From Shewanella sp. c952 (GTDB taxonomy: Bacteria; Pseudomonadota; Gammaproteobacteria; Enterobacterales; Shewanellaceae), in the NCBI RefSeq assembly GCF_019654975.1, contig NZ_BPEW01000006.1:1-64000 (forward strand): a stretch of 64,000 nt of DNA, written 5' to 3'. The translations under genes were made by a program, and so were the position numbers. Shown here piece after piece: positions 43,824 through 53,190 of the stretch; position 1 is the first letter of the stretch; each line of letters starts with the position of its first letter. The notes beneath the pieces are model-generated. The model worked only from the letters and a program-made list of their open reading frames with translations, made no database searches and was not told the DNA's origin.

Positions 43824-44543
43824 TTATAGCCAAAGCTTTTTGATAGGAGTCTCAGGGCTGAAATGATGATAGATCTGCGCCTGCAGTAACTCAGCGGTGG
43901 CAATTGCATCGGTTAGCGCATCGTGTGGTGGATAGGTCGGCAGGTTATAACGGGTACGGCTATTGGCCAGACGAATGGATTCGGGACGACCTTTTTTAAA
44001 CCAATCTAAAAAGCTTTTTGGTTTAGCCTGTTGAACATCTGCTTCAATTTGCATAGTATCGATAACGGGGAAAACAATGCCTTCATTGATTAGACTTCGC
44101 AATGCTGCATCAAAAAAGTCTCGCTCAATTCTGCGGTAATGCACCACGACTATTTTACCCGCTAGCTCGTCTAAGAGTTGCTCCAATATACGCAGCAGAT
44201 CCGGCGCGCCTTTCAGGTCGGAATGGGTGATCCCGTGGATGATGATAGAGTCTTCCTTGAGCTTATCTTCTGGAGTTATGAACCAGTGTTTAGCTTGGCG
44301 ACAGGCAATACGGCGCAAAGTAAATGGCACTAAACCTATACTGATGATGCTATTTTCATTGGCATCGAGACCGGTTGTTTCAAAGTCTAAGGCGACAAAC
44401 TCAATATCTTTCAGTTCGGTTTCACCATGATAGGTGCTGACATTGTAAAAATGGGTCAGGCGACTATCTTTACTTTCTTGTGCTTTAATTTGCAGGAATG
44501 CTTTCCAGTTCAATACCTCTTGGTTGGTGAAATTTTGCATCAT
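43824..44543 (-). CDS. DEDDh 3'-5' exonuclease (DNA polymerase III epsilon-like)
   Basis: 239 aa. ExoI motif ALDFETTGLD (Asp, Glu), ExoII region in VVHYRRIERDFFDAAL, and ExoIII HDALTDAIATAELL (catalytic His and Asp). RNase T/DnaQ-type nuclease. The start codon lies immediately after the stop of the DUF294 gene, so the two proteins are made together. Upstream ATG-ATG: either can be the start. In many proteobacteria this nuclease is paired with the same CBS/DUF294 protein; the joint role is unknown to me. Confidence 0.9.
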   Translation of the reverse strand: MMQNFTNQEVLNWKAFLQIKAQESKDSRLTHFYNVSTYHGETELKDIEFVALDFETTGLDANENSIISIGLVPFTLRRIACRQAKHWFITPEDKLKEDSIIIHGITHSDLKGAPDLLRILEQLLDELAGKIVVVHYRRIERDFFDAALRSLINEGIVFPVIDTMQIEADVQQAKPKSFLDWFKKGRPESIRLANSRTRYNLPTYPPHDALTDAIATAELLQAQIYHHFSPETPIKKLWL

Positions 44544-46427
44544 TTACCCCTGCATACTGTTGGCACTGTAGCGGAACTTTAAAAAGTTTTGCGCGCTGCT
44601 TAATACCAAAAAAGCATCCTTTAGATTTCGTCTTTCAAAGTCGGACATGTTTTCAGGTTCAATATTGTTATCAGGCTCTTGTTCTGACTCAATATCGAGT
44701 GCTTGATGGCGGATACGCACTAACGAAATAAACTCCATTGCATGCTGTAGATCTTTGCCCTTCAGTGGCGGCAAAATGCCTGCTTCAATGATGTCTTCCA
44801 GCCGATCAAAAGAATTTTGTGACTGAGAGCCAATAGCAAGTGCATGCACACGAATGAGATCCGCTAATGGCGCTGTACCGCGCCTTTTTAAGTTAATGGA
44901 GTTGTTGTGTCTACCATCTTTTTCCATCACAAAATCTTTGAAAAATCCCAGTGGTGGCGTGCGGTTAATCGCATTTCTAGCAAGGCAGGCTAAAAAGCGG
45001 TTATTCTTCTTCGCTTTTCTCAAGATAAAGGCGTTTAACTGTTCAGCCCATTTAGGCCTGCCGTAGACGCCGTAAAGGTCGAAAAAGATTGAGCTATTAA
45101 GCAAAGCTTGTGGATTTGGGTTTTCAATCCAATCGGCGAAACACTCCTCCCATTGCGATTGTGTTTTCCGATATTCAGGGTTGGTGGCCATGATATCACC
45201 GGTACAATAGGTATAGCCGCATGCGGCTAATCCATCACATACAAAGGTAGCAAGCTCTCTAAAGTATTCACCATGCAGCGATTCTGAGTAGTCGTTATCG
45301 AGAATAATGGCATTATCTTGATCGGTTACAATCAGCTGCTCGTCGCGAGCCATCGAGCCTAAAGCCAAGAAGCAGTAAGGGACTGGAGGTGCGCCTAATT
45401 TTTCTTCGGCTAACTCTAACAACCGCTGCTTAAAGCTTCTGCCAATCTCTGACATCGCGCGTCCAACCATGTGTGAGTTGGCATCTTCGTTTACCATGCG
45501 CACGAAGCAATCTTTGATCTGACTGGAGAGCACGATGAGGTCATCAATACTGTTTTGCTGAAATATACTACTGACAATCAATAAACTGTTTTGAGATTCA
45601 TAACGAATAATATCGGTGACTTCTATCAAGCCAATAGGTTGCTTGTTTTTTAATATCGGCAAGTGATGGACGTTATACCTAAGCATTAATAGCATTGCTT
45701 CGAAAATATAGGCGTTGTGATCTAAAGAGATAAGTTCAGTCGACATCACTTCAACTACCGGCGTATCAACGTCTAAGCCTTCAGCAATCACTTTAGCGCA
45801 GAGATCTCGCTGCGTAATAATGCCTACAAAGCTGTTACCGCCCTCATCAGCAAGATTAGGATCATGGATAATCGCAGCCGATACATTCTCTTCTGACATG
45901 ATGCTCGCCACACCTTGAACCGTGGTGTTAATCGGCAGCATGACTGGCGCCCCACTGAGTAAGGTTTTTACTTTCGAGGTGGTCAGTGAGTTGGCATCAT
46001 CACTATTATCTTCAACAGCTTGCTGTAATCGAATACTGCCTTCTACTTCGACAAAGTCTGCAAAGGCGTCGTATTGTTCACAAAGCTCACCAAAGACACT
46101 TTCAGGTATGCAGTACAGCAAAGTGTCTTTTACTGACTTTGCGGGAAAGCGCACTTTGTTACGGGTCAACAGTCCCATCTGCCCAAATAAGCCGCCTTGA
46201 TCATGTCGGTTATAGAGCTCGCCAGTACGACGATATATTTCAACAACACCACTGCGGATCATAAACAAGTCATGGATCTCATCACCAAACTCGATGATCA
46301 TGTTATCTGCGCGGTAATAGGATATCTCGACACTTTTCGATACTTCGATTAATGCCTCTTCTGGCAGCTGATCAAACGGTGGGTATTGGCGAATGAAATT
46401 TCTAATTTCAAGTAGCTCGGCTTCCAT
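44544..46427 (-). CDS. Cyclic-nucleotide-binding, CBS-pair and DUF294 nucleotidyltransferase-like protein
   Basis: 627 aa. Domain order: cNMP-binding fold (about 15-130, GDEIHDLFMIRSGVVEIYRR), two CBS motifs (about 165-285), a DUF294 putative nucleotidyltransferase (GSMARDEQ at 357-364, then Asp369 and Asp371 in TDQDNAI), and a helical DUF294 C-terminal domain. The GS-x-D-x-D pattern is like GlnD-type nucleotidyltransferases, suggesting protein or metabolite nucleotidylation controlled by adenine-nucleotide ligands. Substrate unknown. Cotranscribed with the DEDDh exonuclease. Confidence 0.9.
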   Translation of the reverse strand: MEAELLEIRNFIRQYPPFDQLPEEALIEVSKSVEISYYRADNMIIEFGDEIHDLFMIRSGVVEIYRRTGELYNRHDQGGLFGQMGLLTRNKVRFPAKSVKDTLLYCIPESVFGELCEQYDAFADFVEVEGSIRLQQAVEDNSDDANSLTTSKVKTLLSGAPVMLPINTTVQGVASIMSEENVSAAIIHDPNLADEGGNSFVGIITQRDLCAKVIAEGLDVDTPVVEVMSTELISLDHNAYIFEAMLLMLRYNVHHLPILKNKQPIGLIEVTDIIRYESQNSLLIVSSIFQQNSIDDLIVLSSQIKDCFVRMVNEDANSHMVGRAMSEIGRSFKQRLLELAEEKLGAPPVPYCFLALGSMARDEQLIVTDQDNAIILDNDYSESLHGEYFRELATFVCDGLAACGYTYCTGDIMATNPEYRKTQSQWEECFADWIENPNPQALLNSSIFFDLYGVYGRPKWAEQLNAFILRKAKKNNRFLACLARNAINRTPPLGFFKDFVMEKDGRHNNSINLKRRGTAPLADLIRVHALAIGSQSQNSFDRLEDIIEAGILPPLKGKDLQHAMEFISLVRIRHQALDIESEQEPDNNIEPENMSDFERRNLKDAFLVLSSAQNFLKFRYSANSMQG

Positions 46428-46629
46428 TAGGTACTCGATGTTGATGATAAATAGAATGTATAAACAGTAGTATACCCGTTCTATATGAAGATGCAGGGTT
46501 CAGTGGGAGTTTAATGGACTTTAATCAAGGCATTTATGGTGCAGGTAACGTTAGCTTTGCTCCCTTTTAGATGCTTAGCTTTAAAGGGAGCGCTACAAGA
46601 CTTGGTGTGCTTATGTTGATTTGATATTT

Positions 46630-47084
46630 TTAATTACTGTTACAGGCAAGTTGAGTTCGCTGTTGGCACATTTGTAGTGTTTGTTCGGATGATTGATCAT
46701 CTATACAGAAGTCGAGTCGTAATGTTCTTTTTTCTGTCTTAGCTTCACCCGCTGTTGAAACTGGAATCCATTTCCACTTCTTTAGCATTTTTCTAGAATA
46801 TTTTCCGAGGCTTCTGTGCGGTACTGATTGAATAGCCTCTATATTCTTAGCTTTACCAGATTCTGAAATATCAAAAGATAACACCGTGCAGCCTTGAAGT
46901 CCTTCACGTGCCAGCTCCATCGGATAATGAGGGGGGCTGTTTTTTCGCGTTTCCAAAGAGCATTATCGGCTGGGCTGATGTTTGTTACTAGCACCTCCCC
47001 GTAAACATTCTTACTCCTAGCGAAACTGGTTGTTGATATTGTCATCATCGCTAACGCGACAAGCAGCAAATATCTTATATCCAT
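46630..47084 (-). pseudogene. TonB C-terminal domain protein, interrupted by a frameshift
   Basis: The 5' part starts at 47084 with a signal peptide (MDIRYLLLVALAMMTISTTSFA) and reads to ALWKREKTAP. The TonB-type continuation PPHYPMELAREGLQGCTVLSFDIS...KWKWIP is in another frame. The switch falls at 46931-46945, where six G and six T (plus strand) lie close together, so one base has been gained or lost, or misread. The second frame ends at 46630. A full-length product would be about 150 aa: signal plus one TonB C-terminal domain, no membrane anchor. Such proteins act as orphan energy-transducer-like domains. No ExbB/ExbD genes are near. Confidence 0.75.
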
Positions 47085-47250
47085 TCCTTTGTTTTATCTT
47101 TTAAGTATTTGAGCAGCGATAATTGAATCCCTTGCTATCCTTTGGTGCTGCTGAATGAACTGAGTAAATCAGTCGAGTTCCCAGCTATTTTGTAAGTATA
47201 AAGACTGATCAATATATCTTTATTGAATAAGATGGCAATAGTAATAAAGG

Positions 47251-48123
47251 CTATTCAACAGTCGTTGATAGTTCAGTATGTGGTTCTTTTGGGCAAAAAG
47301 CTTGATGGTAGGCAACCATGAAATCTTCTCTAATCTGTTGCTCTAAATGAATGGCGCGCTCAGTCGGGCAGAAAATCATGATATGCACAATCTGCTCGCC
47401 TGCAGGACCACTGTTAATGTGGATATGGGGTTCGCTGCCAGGCAAGTCCACGCCAGCATGTTTTTCAATTATATTGTTGTAACGCTTTGCGACTTCATTA
47501 AAGTCTTCGCAATGCTGCTCTATTTGGCTGGTAAGCGCTGGAAATAACGGGTAAAGGTTAACAAACTCAACCACTGTGATGTTAAAACTGTGATAAACAT
47601 AGCGCTTCATAAAGTTTAGGTTTTTTACGGCGTAGGTAAAAAACATGCTGTTAGGCAAGGTCGCAGTCTTTCCTGTGAAATGGTACTGACCATGGTGCAA
47701 GTCAATCTCTTGAATCACCGTCGCCATTAAGTTGTGCTCTATGACTTCACCGCAAATCTTACCAACTTCAATCCAATCGCCGATTACAAATGAGCGAGAA
47801 CTTGCACGCTGAATCGAACCGGTAAAACAAAGGATAATCTCTTTAGAAGCGACCACAAATGCGATAGCAATCGCGGTAACTGACAGGGCAAACTTGCTGA
47901 TTTCGGTTTGCCACAGCATGAATAAGATCATGACGATGATAAAAAAGGTGCTGTTTTTGGTGCGTGACATCCATTTACGTTGTACATCAGACAGGAATGC
48001 GACGTCGCCTCTAATCCGTGAAATGATAAAACGCTTCACTAGCGAGATAAGCATGATGATTAACACGGTTAATAAGAGCTTATGCTCGAGAAAGAAGTCG
48101 ACGACTAACGTTATCTTGTCCAC
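47251..48123 (-). CDS. Mechanosensitive ion channel family protein (MscS-like)
   Basis: 290 aa. Hydrophobic helices at about 10-28, 54-72 and 78-105; the third, with ITAIAIAFVVASKEIILCFTGSI, is the pore-lining TM3-type helix. The MscS beta domain follows (SFVIGDWIEVGKICGEVIEHNLMATVIQE), then TLPNSMFFTYAVKN and a C-terminal alpha/beta part. It probably releases solutes on osmotic downshock. Monocistronic. Confidence 0.9.
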   Translation of the reverse strand: MDKITLVVDFFLEHKLLLTVLIIMLISLVKRFIISRIRGDVAFLSDVQRKWMSRTKNSTFFIIVMILFMLWQTEISKFALSVTAIAIAFVVASKEIILCFTGSIQRASSRSFVIGDWIEVGKICGEVIEHNLMATVIQEIDLHHGQYHFTGKTATLPNSMFFTYAVKNLNFMKRYVYHSFNITVVEFVNLYPLFPALTSQIEQHCEDFNEVAKRYNNIIEKHAGVDLPGSEPHIHINSGPAGEQIVHIMIFCPTERAIHLEQQIREDFMVAYHQAFCPKEPHTELSTTVE

Positions 48124-48258
48124 AAAAATGGCTACCTTTATTGTTTGTGCGAATGAGATATAACTATCTGATTACTCTATGAGGAATGTGAGGATAAAAC
48201 AAGGTGCTTAATAAAGACTTAAGAATTGCTTTAGGTCTATGTTCAAGGATAGAGAGCT

Positions 48259-48307
48259 TGCAAAAAAGCCAGAGTTGAACAACGTATTATTCCTGGCTTT
48301 TTTGCAA
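48259..48307 (-). terminator. Terminator of the U32 protein gene
   Basis: TTGCAAAAAAGCCAG (48259-48273) is fully complementary to CTGGCTTTTTTGCAA (48293-48307), 15-bp stem with a 19-base loop, 13 bp after the stop at 48320. Confidence 0.8.
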
Positions 48308-48319
48308 TTGTCCGTTAAT

Positions 48320-50617
48320 TTATAACCCGTTGTGGTACTGCAATACTGTTGATTGCGTCACCATGCTATCAAGCGTAGCAATAGCACTGTGATTACCAGC
48401 AAGCAGTTGTTCAAACTGGCTAATTAACTGCGCTTTATCTGGAGAAGGTTTGTCGCCAGCACCTATGTTGGTGAGATCAACCATAAAGCCGTCAAACAGG
48501 TGGGCTAAATCGTTAATAATCTCAGTATTTAAGAACTGATCTTGATTGTAGATACTTGGGTAACCAGCCTTTTGTTTATCAATGGCAAATTCATCGCCTT
48601 TAAGGTTAGTGATGCTGGTGGATTTATCACAAGAGAGCATACAACCATTGTCGATACGCGGTTTTTCACAGCCGACACTTTGCTGGAAAAAACACTGTCT
48701 GCTGGCCATCAACAAGATAGGGTGATAGATGCTATACATCATCTTGAAGTTTGCAGGGCGGGCAATGTGCTTTATCTGGCTCTGATTTATCTCGTTGGAG
48801 ATAAATGCGCCGTGGCAATCAAACTGCTCCTGCATCGCCAGTAGCGCGTAGGAGTTGGTGGTATTTAAAAACGGCCCGGCAATCCATTTTATCCCTAACT
48901 CATAGGCGCGATTAGCAATACCGGTGTTATTGGTCACAATTAGCGGCGGTTGTACTTGCTCCAAAATGTTCAACGCAGCGTCATAGTCTTTACCAATTAA
49001 TACCGATGGAAACCAAGGGATCAGTCTTGGGTTTTGCTTAAAGAAGCTGACATATTTAGTGCAGCCACGCTTATAGGCGTCAGGCAGCTTGAAGTAAATG
49101 TCTGCCTCTGTGATGTCGGCAAGGGCAATATCGGCTTCATCACAGATAAGCAATGATAACTTAGGGGCTTCAGCTGCAGGCTTTGGATGTTTCTCTAATT
49201 TTGGTAGTTCTATTACTGGTAATACAGCCTCGCCGTGATTAAGCGTTAACAACACCTGCTTTTTCAAGGAGGTTAATTCTTTGAATGGAACACTTAAGCC
49301 TGGTGCTAGCGCGTCAGTTTGTAGTGTCAGTTCAAACTCTGCATTGTTTAAGCTCTTGAAGCGTTTTTCAATCGCACTAATATCGATGCTGGCATCATCA
49401 CTGCTACTGAGTAAGCTACGAGATTGAACAGTAAAGACTTTGTCGACTAACTGAGTTTGGCCGACAACAAAATCCTCGGTGCTTACTGTGATTGATAGCG
49501 GCTCGTCTATTTGACCAGAGAATGCCAACGTTAGTGGCAATTTAGCGATACTTAAGTGTTTAATCTTGTCATCGACTGTTGCTTGGATTTGGCTTTTTTC
49601 CTGTTGCAGTGTTTGCTCTGCATCATGAATTTGCACCACGGAAATAGACTGAGTGCCGTTTTGAGTCAGTTTGTCTTTGAGATGATTCTTTGAATTATCA
49701 CGTGGGTTATCGATAAACATCGATTGATTTAAGTCACCCTTTAGAAAAGAGTTCGTTAAATCACGGTTGAATACTTTATAAAGGCGCTCGCCATCTTCAA
49801 GTAGTTCACCGGTTTTTAGGTAACCATCTATCTGTTTACGGAAGCTATCAATAACGGTGTGAACGTAACTTGCACCTTTGATACGACCTTCCACTTTAAA
49901 AGAGTGTACGCCAGCTTCTATTAATGCGGGTAGATCGAAAAAGGCCGAGTTATCTTTAATATTTAGCGGGAAGTTGTGCCCAGACTCAGTCGTTTCGTAC
50001 TCTTCACGGCAGGCTTGGCTGCAGCGACCACGGTTGCCTGAATTACCGACACTGGCAGAGGTTGAATAGCATAGACCCGAGAAAGCGATGCAAAGCGAAC
50101 CATGAACAAACACCTCGGTGGTGATGTCATGTTCACGACCGGTTGCCGTTAGCGAAGTAATCTCACGTAAATTAAGCTCTCTTGAAAGGTTAACTCGCGA
50201 TGCGCCAAGCTTTTTAAGAAACGGGATCTGACCAGCGTTATGAGTGGTTAACTGAGTTGAGGCATGCACATCTAACGTAGGGAAGTGCTTTTTAATTAGC
50301 TGGAACATACCAATGTCTTGCACAATCACACCATCTAAGGTGGTGTTAACCAGTTTGCTCAGAAGCTTGGCAAGGGTTTTAAATTCATTTTCTAATATGA
50401 CAATGTTCAATGTGAGAAATATCTCGCACTGATATTGGTGAGCGAGGCGAATGATGCCAACCAGTTCCTCAAAGGAAATATTAGCTGCACGGTTGCGCGC
50501 ATTAAAGGTGTCTAAGCCGCAATAAACTGCGTCGGCTCCAGCAATAATTGCCGCTTTAATCGCATCAATATCTCCGCCTGGTGCTAATAATTCTATCTTT
50601 GGATCCATGGTTACCAC
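48320..50617 (-). CDS. U32 family protein (RNA-hydroxylase/peptidase U32 superfamily)
   Basis: 765 aa. TIM-barrel N-terminal part beginning IELLAPGGDIDAIKAAIIAGADAVYCGL, with the U32 signature EVFVHGSLCIAFSGLCYS and GNRGRCSQACR (Fe-S/metal cysteines). A second cysteine group occurs near the C-terminus (CFFQQSVGCEKPRIDNGCMLSC). U32 members such as RlhA, TrhP and UbiU/UbiV hydroxylate RNA or ubiquinone precursors with an iron-sulfur cluster. The length is greater than E. coli RlhA (about 650), so orthology is uncertain. Start at the Met at 50608 (MDPKIELL) is equally possible. Confidence 0.85.
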   Translation of the reverse strand: MVTMDPKIELLAPGGDIDAIKAAIIAGADAVYCGLDTFNARNRAANISFEELVGIIRLAHQYQCEIFLTLNIVILENEFKTLAKLLSKLVNTTLDGVIVQDIGMFQLIKKHFPTLDVHASTQLTTHNAGQIPFLKKLGASRVNLSRELNLREITSLTATGREHDITTEVFVHGSLCIAFSGLCYSTSASVGNSGNRGRCSQACREEYETTESGHNFPLNIKDNSAFFDLPALIEAGVHSFKVEGRIKGASYVHTVIDSFRKQIDGYLKTGELLEDGERLYKVFNRDLTNSFLKGDLNQSMFIDNPRDNSKNHLKDKLTQNGTQSISVVQIHDAEQTLQQEKSQIQATVDDKIKHLSIAKLPLTLAFSGQIDEPLSITVSTEDFVVGQTQLVDKVFTVQSRSLLSSSDDASIDISAIEKRFKSLNNAEFELTLQTDALAPGLSVPFKELTSLKKQVLLTLNHGEAVLPVIELPKLEKHPKPAAEAPKLSLLICDEADIALADITEADIYFKLPDAYKRGCTKYVSFFKQNPRLIPWFPSVLIGKDYDAALNILEQVQPPLIVTNNTGIANRAYELGIKWIAGPFLNTTNSYALLAMQEQFDCHGAFISNEINQSQIKHIARPANFKMMYSIYHPILLMASRQCFFQQSVGCEKPRIDNGCMLSCDKSTSITNLKGDEFAIDKQKAGYPSIYNQDQFLNTEIINDLAHLFDGFMVDLTNIGAGDKPSPDKAQLISQFEQLLAGNHSAIATLDSMVTQSTVLQYHNGL

Positions 50618-50720
50618 TTGTTGTTAGAAATTTAATGGGGGGATGTTACCCGTATATTTTGCTAATGAATATCGTTAAAGTAAATTATTCGCATTTGCTA
50701 ATTGAGAAGCCAGAGCAACA

Positions 50721-51389
50721 ATGAGTGAAATCATGACATTACCTGTACTCTATTCCTTAAGAAACTGCCCCTATGCAATGCGGGCTAGAATGGCGATTTA
50801 CGCCTCAGGTCAGCAAGTACACCTACGAGACTTAGTGCTTAGCGATAAGCCTGCAGAAATGCTACAGGCTTCACCTAAGGGAACGGTGCCTGTACTGATT
50901 ACCGCTGACGAAAAGGTGATAGATGAGAGCTTGGCGGTGATGTTGTGGGCATTTACGCAGTCCGATCCGCAACATTATCTCGACGCTTCAAAGCCTGCAG
51001 CATTGGATGACATGCTGAAATTAATTAACTTATTTGATAGTGAGTTTAAAGGGCATTTAGAAAAGTATCGCAGCTCAAAGCGCTACCATGAACCATCGCT
51101 TACGGAAGATAGGCAGCAATGTGAACGCTACCTTGTTGAGCTTGAGTCGCGATTAACTCTGCATCAATATCTAATGTCAGACAAGCCAAGCTTAGCCGAC
51201 TTGGCTCTGGTGCCTTTTATTCGTCAGTTTGGTCGAGTAGAGCGGCAATGGTATTTGCAAGCCCCTTACCCAAAGCTAAGGCAGTGGTTAAATAGCTACT
51301 TACAGAGCCGAATGTTTAGTAAGGTGATGACACAATACCCGATGTGGTTAGATACAAAGCAAGACATTGTTTTTAGTCGCACAACTTAA
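50721..51389 (+). CDS. Glutathione S-transferase family protein
   Basis: 222 aa. Thioredoxin-like N-terminal domain with [20 protein letters not shown], the cis-Pro segment [10 protein letters not shown] and the DESLAVMLW glutathione-binding turn; helical C-terminal domain from about residue 90. The Cys-Pro-Tyr at the active site suggests an omega/Grx2-like thiol transferase. Substrate unknown. Confidence 0.88.
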   Translation: MSEIMTLPVLYSLRNCPYAMRARMAIYASGQQVHLRDLVLSDKPAEMLQASPKGTVPVLITADEKVIDESLAVMLWAFTQSDPQHYLDASKPAALDDMLKLINLFDSEFKGHLEKYRSSKRYHEPSLTEDRQQCERYLVELESRLTLHQYLMSDKPSLADLALVPFIRQFGRVERQWYLQAPYPKLRQWLNSYLQSRMFSKVMTQYPMWLDTKQDIVFSRTT

Positions 51390-51451
51390 CGCATATTACT
51401 TATCAATGTGCGCCATTGATAACGGTTAAACAATCGAAAACAGGAGTCATT

Positions 51452-52084
51452 ATGTTTGGTCCAAATCCCGATGAGAAATCGCCGATGAAAGGCTTCCCGC
51501 AAGTGGGATATTTAAAAAACTACATAAAGGGCGATAACATTATTGTCGGTGATTACACTTATTATGATGATCCCAATGGCCCTGAAAATTTCGAGAGTAA
51601 CGTGCTTTATCACTTCCCCTTTATTGGCGATAAACTGATTATCGGCAAGTTTTGTGCAATTGCTAAAGACGTTAAATTCATTATGAATGGTGCCAACCAT
51701 AAGGTGTCTGGCTTTTCTAGCTATCCGTTTCAAATCTTCTCCAACGGTTGGGAAAAGGTGATGCCAAAAGAGGGCGATTTACCTTTTAAAGGTGATACAC
51801 ACATTGGCCATGATGTGTGGATAGGCTACGACGCGACGATTATGCCTGGGGTCACAGTGGGTCATGGCGCCATTATCGCCAGTAAGTCGGTAGTGACTAA
51901 AGATGTGCCTGCTTATGGCGTGGTAGGCGGTAATCCCGCTGAACTCATTAAGCTTAGATTTGAGCAAGACATTATTAAGCAACTGGTCGATATTGCTTGG
52001 TGGGATTGGACTGCAGAGAAGATCACGGCCAACTTAGAGGCGATAGTTGGTGCTGATATTACCGCGCTACAGCAAGCAAAATAA
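51452..52084 (+). CDS. Xenobiotic acetyltransferase, Vat/CatB-like hexapeptide-repeat family
   Basis: 210 aa from ATG 51452, which has CAGGAG eight bases upstream; the ATG at 51416 lacks one. Start [15 protein letters not shown] and the segment [16 protein letters not shown] are characteristic of streptogramin/chloramphenicol acetyltransferases. Left-handed beta-helix repeats follow, including [11 protein letters not shown], the catalytic-His region NGANHKVSG and [30 protein letters not shown]. It may acetylate streptogramin A or chloramphenicol, but chromosomal homologues often have unknown substrates, so resistance is not established. Confidence 0.88.
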   Translation: MFGPNPDEKSPMKGFPQVGYLKNYIKGDNIIVGDYTYYDDPNGPENFESNVLYHFPFIGDKLIIGKFCAIAKDVKFIMNGANHKVSGFSSYPFQIFSNGWEKVMPKEGDLPFKGDTHIGHDVWIGYDATIMPGVTVGHGAIIASKSVVTKDVPAYGVVGGNPAELIKLRFEQDIIKQLVDIAWWDWTAEKITANLEAIVGADITALQQAK

Positions 52085-52127
52085 CCAACAGATATTTAAA
52101 CTCGTTTATCAAGGATAAGAAAAGAGT

Positions 52128-52535
52128 ATGTACTCAGGACAATGTTTGTGCGGTGAAGTTAACGTTAAAATTAGTGGCGAGATTAGCGAGATCATTCACT
52201 GCCACTGTTCACTTTGTCGTAAAAATAGCGGCACTGCTTATGCAACCAATGGTTTTGTTGCGGCGAGTGACTTTGCCATTACCAAGGGCGCGAGTTCATT
52301 AAGTCGCTTCTCATTTAAACCTGGCCGTCAGCGTCATTTTTGCCAGCATTGTGGTTCGCCGGTATATAGCACCAATGCTGAGGACGCTAGCCGAGTAAGG
52401 GTTCGGCTGGGGATTATTGAATCAGATATTTCTGAGCGGCCGATATCGCACAACTTTGTGACATCTAAAGCCAATTGGGATGAGTTGGATGCAGCTCTGC
52501 CCCGATATGATGGCTTTGAGCCAGGCCGGAGTTAA
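52128..52535 (+). CDS. GFA family protein, second copy
   Basis: 135 aa. Same zinc-binding fold as the 39525 gene: QCLCGEVNVKI, CHCSLCRKNSGTAY and FCQHCGSPVYS. The two are only moderately alike, so they are old paralogues. A small-enzyme cluster (GST, Vat-like, GFA, GNAT, SDR) runs on one strand here with short gaps. Confidence 0.9.
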   Translation: MYSGQCLCGEVNVKISGEISEIIHCHCSLCRKNSGTAYATNGFVAASDFAITKGASSLSRFSFKPGRQRHFCQHCGSPVYSTNAEDASRVRVRLGIIESDISERPISHNFVTSKANWDELDAALPRYDGFEPGRS

Positions 52536-52617
52536 TTAACACATCAGTGTCATCAATGAACAGTAATAAACCGTAATAAAAAAGATTAAATGGAATGTGT
52601 ATCTAGGGAGTAACACC

Positions 52618-53190
52618 TTGCAAATTAGATTAGCTGAACAAAAGGACATGCAAGCATTTTTTAGCTACCTCTCGCGTCAACTTGCTGAAAACGGTGTCGA
52701 CGGTGCACCGGTTTTTCAGCCTATGTCTCGAACTGAGTCTCACTTGAGCGACGCCATGAAATCTCGTTTCAATCACGGGATCGCGACTGAATTAGGTGAG
52801 CAAGGTTGGCGTAAAATGTTATTGGCATTGATTGACGGTAATATCGTCGGTCATATCGATATACGCGCTCATGCTGAAGCGCATACCGTTCACCGAGCTT
52901 TATTGGGTATGGGGGTTGATGCCACTGCTCGTGGTAAAGGACTCGGTAATGCGCTTATTGGGTCCATTTTTAACTGGACGGCAACCCATACAGATATTGA
53001 GTATATCGACTTATGGGTATTATCCAATAACCAAGTAGCGTGCCGGCTCTATGAGCGCACTGGCTTTAGTAAGTGCGCTGAAATAGCAGATATGTTTCGT
53101 ATAGATGGCAAACCTCAGGCTTACAGCATGATGTCAAAAGCGGTAATGGCTGCAAATGTGCTTGCTTTGACTGACACTGAGGAGCGCTGA
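52618..53190 (+). CDS. GNAT family N-acetyltransferase
   Basis: 190 aa from TTG 52618, chosen because AGGGAG (52605-52610) is seven bases upstream; the GTG at 52597 has none. Acetyl-CoA motif LGMGVDATARGKGLGNALIGSIF (RGKGLG) and the C-terminal WVLSNNQVACRLYERTGF pattern are standard GNAT. Its stop overlaps the start of the SDR gene (TGATG), so the two are translationally coupled. Confidence 0.85.
   Translation: MQIRLAEQKDMQAFFSYLSRQLAENGVDGAPVFQPMSRTESHLSDAMKSRFNHGIATELGEQGWRKMLLALIDGNIVGHIDIRAHAEAHTVHRALLGMGVDATARGKGLGNALIGSIFNWTATHTDIEYIDLWVLSNNQVACRLYERTGFSKCAEIADMFRIDGKPQAYSMMSKAVMAANVLALTDTEER

Noticed and set aside
51452..52084. Vat/CatB-like gene as acquired antibiotic resistance
   Set aside because: No mobile element nearby and base composition matches the chromosome; probably an intrinsic acetyltransferase of unknown substrate.
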